DNA from: Deltaproteobacteria bacterium
GTDB lineage: Bacteria > Myxococcota_A > UBA796 > UBA9615
NCBI GenBank assembly: GCA_029261955.1
Contig: JAJDAI010000159.1
Coordinates: 1-8,306, forward strand
Direction of reading: 5' to 3'
Length of the DNA: 8,306 nt
Shown in pieces: positions 6,071 to 8,306 of this stretch; position 1 is the first letter of the stretch; each line of letters starts with the position of its first letter. Below the pieces are notes generated by a model that did no database searches, was not told where the DNA came from, and was given only the letters and a program-made list of their open reading frames with translations. Both the position numbers and the translations under genes were made by a program.

Positions 6071-6078
6071 GGTATACC
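6071..6078. promoter_or_regulatory. Palindromic GGTATACC, possible shared -10 for divergent genes
   Basis: GGTATACC is self-complementary, so TATACC reads as a -10 hexamer on both strands. On the plus strand it would start transcription near 6085, giving the SDR gene a leader of about 36 nt with GGAG at 6112-6115, 5 nt before the ATG. On the minus strand it would start near 6064, about 3 nt from the GTG of the membrane-protein gene. TTGTTG at 6051-6056 is a weak plus-strand -35 with 16-bp spacing; none is seen for the minus strand. Confidence 0.45.
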
Positions 6079-6120
6079 TCGCGGCCCGCCGGCATGCCCG
6101 GCCTCAGCCCCGGAGATCCC

Positions 6121-6891
6121 ATGAAGCTTTCGGATGTCAACGCGATCGTCACCGGTGGTGGCAGCGGCATGGGCCGCGCTTTCTGCCTCAACCTCGCCGC
6201 TGCGGGCGCACACGTCGTAGTCGCCGATGTGAACGACGACGGGATCGCCGGCACCATCGCCGAATCCCAGGACCTGCCCGGCACCGTCGTCGGCTTTGAG
6301 GCCAACGTCGCGGACGAGGACGCGGTCAAGGCCATGGTCGCCTTCGCCCAGGAGCAGACCGGCGGCCTCAACGTGCTGGTCAACAACGCCGGCATCTTCC
6401 GCGACGGCCTGCTCGTCAAGGTCGACCGCGAGACCGGCAAGGTCCGCGGCGAGATGAGCCTCAAGCAGTGGCAGACCGTGCTGGACGTGGACCTCACTGG
6501 ACCCTTCCTCTGCACCCGCGAGTTCGCCAAGAACGCCATCGACAACGGGATCAAGGACTCCGTCGTCGTCAACATCAGCTCGGTCGCCCGGCACGGGAAC
6601 CCCGGCCAGAGCAACTACTCCGCGGCCAAGGCCGGCCTCGTGGCCGACACCAAGCTGTGGGGCACCGAGCTGGCGCGCTACGGCGTGCGGACCGGCGCCA
6701 TCGCCCCCGGCTTCATCCAGACCCCCATCCTCGACGGCATGCGCCCCGAGGTGCTCCAGGGCATGCTCAAGGCGGTGCCGCTGCGCCGCACTGGCAGCGT
6801 GGACGAGGTCTTCTCTGGCGTGCGCTTCATCATCGAGTGCGGCTACTTCACGGGCCGCTGCATCGACATTGATGGCGGCCTCGTTCTCTGA
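6121..6891 (+). CDS. SDR-family oxidoreductase (classical, FabG-like)
   Basis: This 256-residue protein has the full set of classical short-chain dehydrogenase/reductase motifs: TGGGSGMG at 11-18 (TGxxxGxG, cofactor Rossmann loop), D36 at the end of the second strand (usually meaning NAD(H) preference), NNAG at 88-91, NISS with catalytic serine at 153/154, and Y166-S-A-A-K170. The C-terminus FTGRCIDIDGGLVL is the usual end of FabG-like enzymes. It should act in the cytoplasm on an alcohol/keto pair; the substrate cannot be read from the sequence, and 3-oxoacyl-ACP reductase is only one option. The inserted hydrophilic turn VDRETGKVRGEMS at 101-113 is seen in some SDR subgroups. The ATG at 6121 has GGAG 5 nt upstream. 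An in-frame ATG at 6094 would add 9 residues (MPGLSPGDP) but lacks a ribosome-binding site. It is divergent from the membrane-protein gene. mrp follows after 39 bp with its own promoter. Confidence 0.93.
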   Translation: MKLSDVNAIVTGGGSGMGRAFCLNLAAAGAHVVVADVNDDGIAGTIAESQDLPGTVVGFEANVADEDAVKAMVAFAQEQTGGLNVLVNNAGIFRDGLLVKVDRETGKVRGEMSLKQWQTVLDVDLTGPFLCTREFAKNAIDNGIKDSVVVNISSVARHGNPGQSNYSAAKAGLVADTKLWGTELARYGVRTGAIAPGFIQTPILDGMRPEVLQGMLKAVPLRRTGSVDEVFSGVRFIIECGYFTGRCIDIDGGLVL

Positions 6892-6895
6892 TCGA

Positions 6896-6924
6896 TTGAC
6901 GATCCCCGGATCTCGGACTAGCTA
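6896..6924 (+). promoter_or_regulatory. Near-consensus sigma-70-type promoter of mrp, leaderless
   Basis: TTGACG at 6896-6901 matches TTGACA in five of six positions. It is followed by exactly 17 bp and then TAGCTA at 6919-6924. That hexamer ends 6 nt before the ATG at 6931, so transcription should begin at or next to the start codon. No Shine-Dalgarno is present in the last 20 nt. The spacer contains GATCC-CC-GGATC (6901-6912), an inverted repeat that could be an operator. Confidence 0.65.
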
Positions 6925-6930
6925 CCGCCC

Positions 6931-8070
6931 ATGATCTTCAAGAAGAAGCCCAAGGGGCCGGACGACCGCCTGATGGCGGCGCTGGCCACCGTGAACGACC
7001 CCGAGCTGCACCGGTCCCTGACCGATCTCGACATGGTGAAGTCCGCCGTGCTCGACGGCTCCGTGGCCCGAATCACCATCGAACTCACCACCCCCGCCTG
7101 CCCGCTCAAGGACACGATCCGCGGCGACATCGAGGCGGCGGTGAACACCGCGGTGCCCGGCACGACGGTCGAGATCGAGTGGACCGCGCAGGTCCGCAAC
7201 GGCCGACACGGCGGCGGCGGCCAGGCCCAGGACCTGCCCGGCATGGCGGAGGTGAAGAACGTCATCCTCGTCGCCTCGGGCAAGGGCGGGGTCGGCAAGA
7301 GCACGGTCGCGACCAACCTCGCGGTCGCGCTCGCGCGCACGGGGGCCCAGGTCGGGCTGCTGGACGCGGACATCTACGGGCCCTCGATCCCGACGATGTT
7401 CAACCAGCACCAGGACGTCACGAGCACCGACGGCAAGACGATCGATCCGCTGTACAGCTGCGGGATCAAGCTCATGTCCATGGGCTTCTTCATCCCGCCC
7501 AGCAAGGCGATGATCTGGCGCGGGCCGATGCTGCACAGCGCCGTGCTGCAGTTCCTGAAGGACGTGAACTGGGGTGCCCTCGACTACCTCGTCGTCGACC
7601 TGCCGCCCGGCACCGGCGACGTGCAGCTCACCTTCGCCCAGAACCTGAAGGTGACCGGCGCCGTGGTGGTCAGCACGCCGCAGACGGTGGCCATCGCCGA
7701 CGTCATCCGGGCGAAGGCGATGTTCGAGACCGTGAACATCCCCGTGCTCGGGCTGGTCGAGAACATGGCCTGGTTCGAGTGCGACGGATGCAGCAAGAAG
7801 CACTACATCTTCGCCAACGGCGGCGCGCGCAACGCGGCGGCCGAGATGGGCATCGACTTCCTGGGCGAGCTGCCGCTGCTCACGGCGGTGCGCGAAGGCG
7901 GCGACCGGGGCATCCCGATCGTCGAGGCGGAGCCTGACTCCACCGTGGCCCGCGCCTTCCTCGACCTCGCCCGCGCCGTGGCCAGCCGCGCCGCCATCGC
8001 GGCCGCGAACGCCCCCGCCGAGGCCGGCGCGTCCCCGGCCGCGAAGCGCTCCCTGCCCATCATCGGCTGA
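6931..8070 (+). CDS. mrp: Mrp/ApbC-family iron-sulfur cluster carrier ATPase
   Basis: This is a 379-residue P-loop protein of the Mrp/NBP35 (ApbC) family, which carries and transfers [4Fe-4S] clusters in the cytoplasm. Residues about 11-86 form the N-terminal MIP18/DUF59-type domain (DRLMAALATVNDPELHRSLTDLDMV and TTPACPL with Cys57). A Gly-rich linker (91-104) follows. The deviant Walker A GKGGVGKS is at 117-124, with switch motif DADIYGPS at 145-152 and the Walker B-like block VVDLPPGTGD. FECDGC provides the CxxC pair Cys284/Cys287, which bridges a cluster in the homodimer. ENMAWFEC just before it is a family hallmark. The Ala-rich C-terminal tail (about 355-379) is variable in this family. 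All functional residues are present and the length is normal for a bacterial Mrp with the DUF59 domain. The start at 6931 fits the leaderless promoter, and the protein begins with the basic MIFKKKPKG. No sulfur-assembly (suf/isc) genes lie in this window. Confidence 0.95.
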   Translation: MIFKKKPKGPDDRLMAALATVNDPELHRSLTDLDMVKSAVLDGSVARITIELTTPACPLKDTIRGDIEAAVNTAVPGTTVEIEWTAQVRNGRHGGGGQAQDLPGMAEVKNVILVASGKGGVGKSTVATNLAVALARTGAQVGLLDADIYGPSIPTMFNQHQDVTSTDGKTIDPLYSCGIKLMSMGFFIPPSKAMIWRGPMLHSAVLQFLKDVNWGALDYLVVDLPPGTGDVQLTFAQNLKVTGAVVVSTPQTVAIADVIRAKAMFETVNIPVLGLVENMAWFECDGCSKKHYIFANGGARNAAAEMGIDFLGELPLLTAVREGGDRGIPIVEAEPDSTVARAFLDLARAVASRAAIAAANAPAEAGASPAAKRSLPIIG

Positions 8071-8105
8071 ACCCCGAAGTCCAAAGACCCCCAAGAACGA
8101 GCAGC

Positions 8106-8146
8106 CCGGTGTCAGACACCGGAGCGCTCATTCGGGCGACTCCGGT
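8106..8146. repeat. Two overlapping, competing hairpins after mrp
   Basis: First element: CCGGTGTC-A-GACACCGG, a perfect inverted repeat at 8106-8122, foldable as a 6-bp stem with a 5-nt loop. Second element: ACCGGAGCGC (8118-8127) pairs with GCG-A-CTCCGGT (8136-8146) through one bulged A, making a 10-bp stem with an 8-nt loop. Both use ACCGG at 8118-8122, so they exclude each other. There is no U tract after either, so a typical intrinsic terminator is not supported. They probably mark the 3' end of the mrp message, or are a dispersed palindromic repeat. Confidence 0.5.
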
Positions 8147-8154
8147 CTGTTCCG

Positions 8155-8162
8155 GCTAGGCT
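8155..8162 (+). promoter_or_regulatory. Putative -10 box of the right-edge gene, leaderless type
   Basis: GCTAGGCT (TAGGCT at 8157-8162) ends 6 nt before the ATG at 8169, the same spacing as at the CPBP and mrp starts. AGG inside the box could act as a poor Shine-Dalgarno at 8 nt, so the leaderless reading is likely but not exclusive. No -35 is seen. Confidence 0.5.
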
Positions 8163-8168
8163 TCGCCG

Positions 8169-8306
8169 ATGTTCCGCAAGGTCCTCGGCAAGGTCGCAAA
8201 GAAGGTTCTCGGGGTCGAGGATCGACCGGTCACGGCATCGACGCCGGACGACTGGAACCGCGTGGATCAGCCCACGGTGGCGGAGTCCGCCGCGCCGACC
8301 GCGTCG
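8169..8306 (+). CDS. Unknown protein, N-terminal 46 residues; cut by the right edge
   Basis: An ATG at 8169 opens a frame without a stop to the end of the window. It begins MFRKVLGKVAKKVLGVEDRP: a basic amphipathic helix with lysines and arginine spaced every three to four residues and no acidic residue before position 17. An acidic and Pro/Ala/Thr-rich stretch follows (DDWNRVDQPTVAESAAPTAS). The short basic lead is not a normal signal peptide because it lacks a long hydrophobic core. I do not recognise the family from so few residues. Support comes from the GCTAGGCT box at the same 6-nt distance seen for mrp and the CPBP gene, from coding-like composition, and from the orientation following mrp. 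It is probably transcribed separately from mrp. Confidence 0.65.
   Translation, partial: MFRKVLGKVAKKVLGVEDRPVTASTPDDWNRVDQPTVAESAAPTAS

Noticed and set aside
5343..6614. Minus-strand 423-residue open frame across the divergent promoter
   Set aside because: It spans the SDR gene in antisense and the membrane gene in a wrong frame; no motif is visible.
6922..8094. Minus-strand 390-residue frame opposite mrp
   Set aside because: It is a shadow of mrp, with repetitive His/Arg/Asp/Gly composition.
1..8306. CRISPR arrays, tRNA/rRNA genes, insertion sequences, prophage or known defence systems
   Set aside because: No regularly spaced repeats, no tRNA- or rRNA-like sequence, no transposase or integrase motifs and no recognised defence domains were found on either strand. 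A CPBP (Abi-type) protein alone is not evidence of defence.

Overview
The window is GC-rich (by eye about 70%) and densely coded, with G/C at nearly all third codon positions. It carries ordinary bacterial chromosomal genes: thioredoxin reductase, a Mrp/ApbC ATPase, a GspH/FimT-type pseudopilin and an FabG-like SDR. The pseudopilin and the membrane-anchored proteins suggest a Gram-negative-type envelope. The mix would fit a high-GC Planctomycetota or Myxococcota-like organism, but I cannot fix the phylum from sequence alone. I see no rRNA, tRNA, CRISPR array, transposase or phage gene.

Layout. (1) Positions 1-1167, minus strand: trxB followed 34 bp downstream by a partial unknown gene running off the left edge, with a perfect 16-bp palindrome between them. 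(2) Positions 1168-1254: a divergent promoter region. (3) Positions 1255-3446, plus strand: a CPBP-family intramembrane protease, then, from its own promoter, a type II/IV pseudopilin coupled to a double-cupin protein whose start codon is not canonical. (4) Positions 3450-6061, minus strand: a compact three-gene unit transcribed as multi-pass membrane protein, 157-residue unknown protein (GTGA overlap), then a membrane-anchored archaemetzincin-like metalloprotease. Its last gene converges on the cupin gene with 3 bp between them. (5) Positions 6062-6120: a divergent promoter region whose central GGTATACC can serve as -10 in both directions. (6) Positions 6121-8070, plus strand: an SDR oxidoreductase, then mrp from its own promoter. 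(7) Positions 8071-8306: an intergenic region with two overlapping, competing hairpins, then the start of an unknown gene cut by the right edge.

The clearest cross-cutting signal is regulatory. Five gene starts carry a GCTANNNT-like -10 box. In three of them (CPBP protease, mrp, right-edge gene) the box ends exactly 6 nt before the ATG, and no convincing Shine-Dalgarno is visible. This predicts leaderless mRNAs. The other two (trxB, pseudopilin) have a leader of about 25 nt with a proper GGAG/AGGAGG. The mrp promoter also has a near-consensus -35 (TTGACG) at exactly 17 bp.

The most unusual gene-level observation is the three-gene unit ending in the archaemetzincin-like protein, which departs from the family zinc motif and carries an N-terminal transmembrane anchor. 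Linking these three genes into one function is inference from gene order only.
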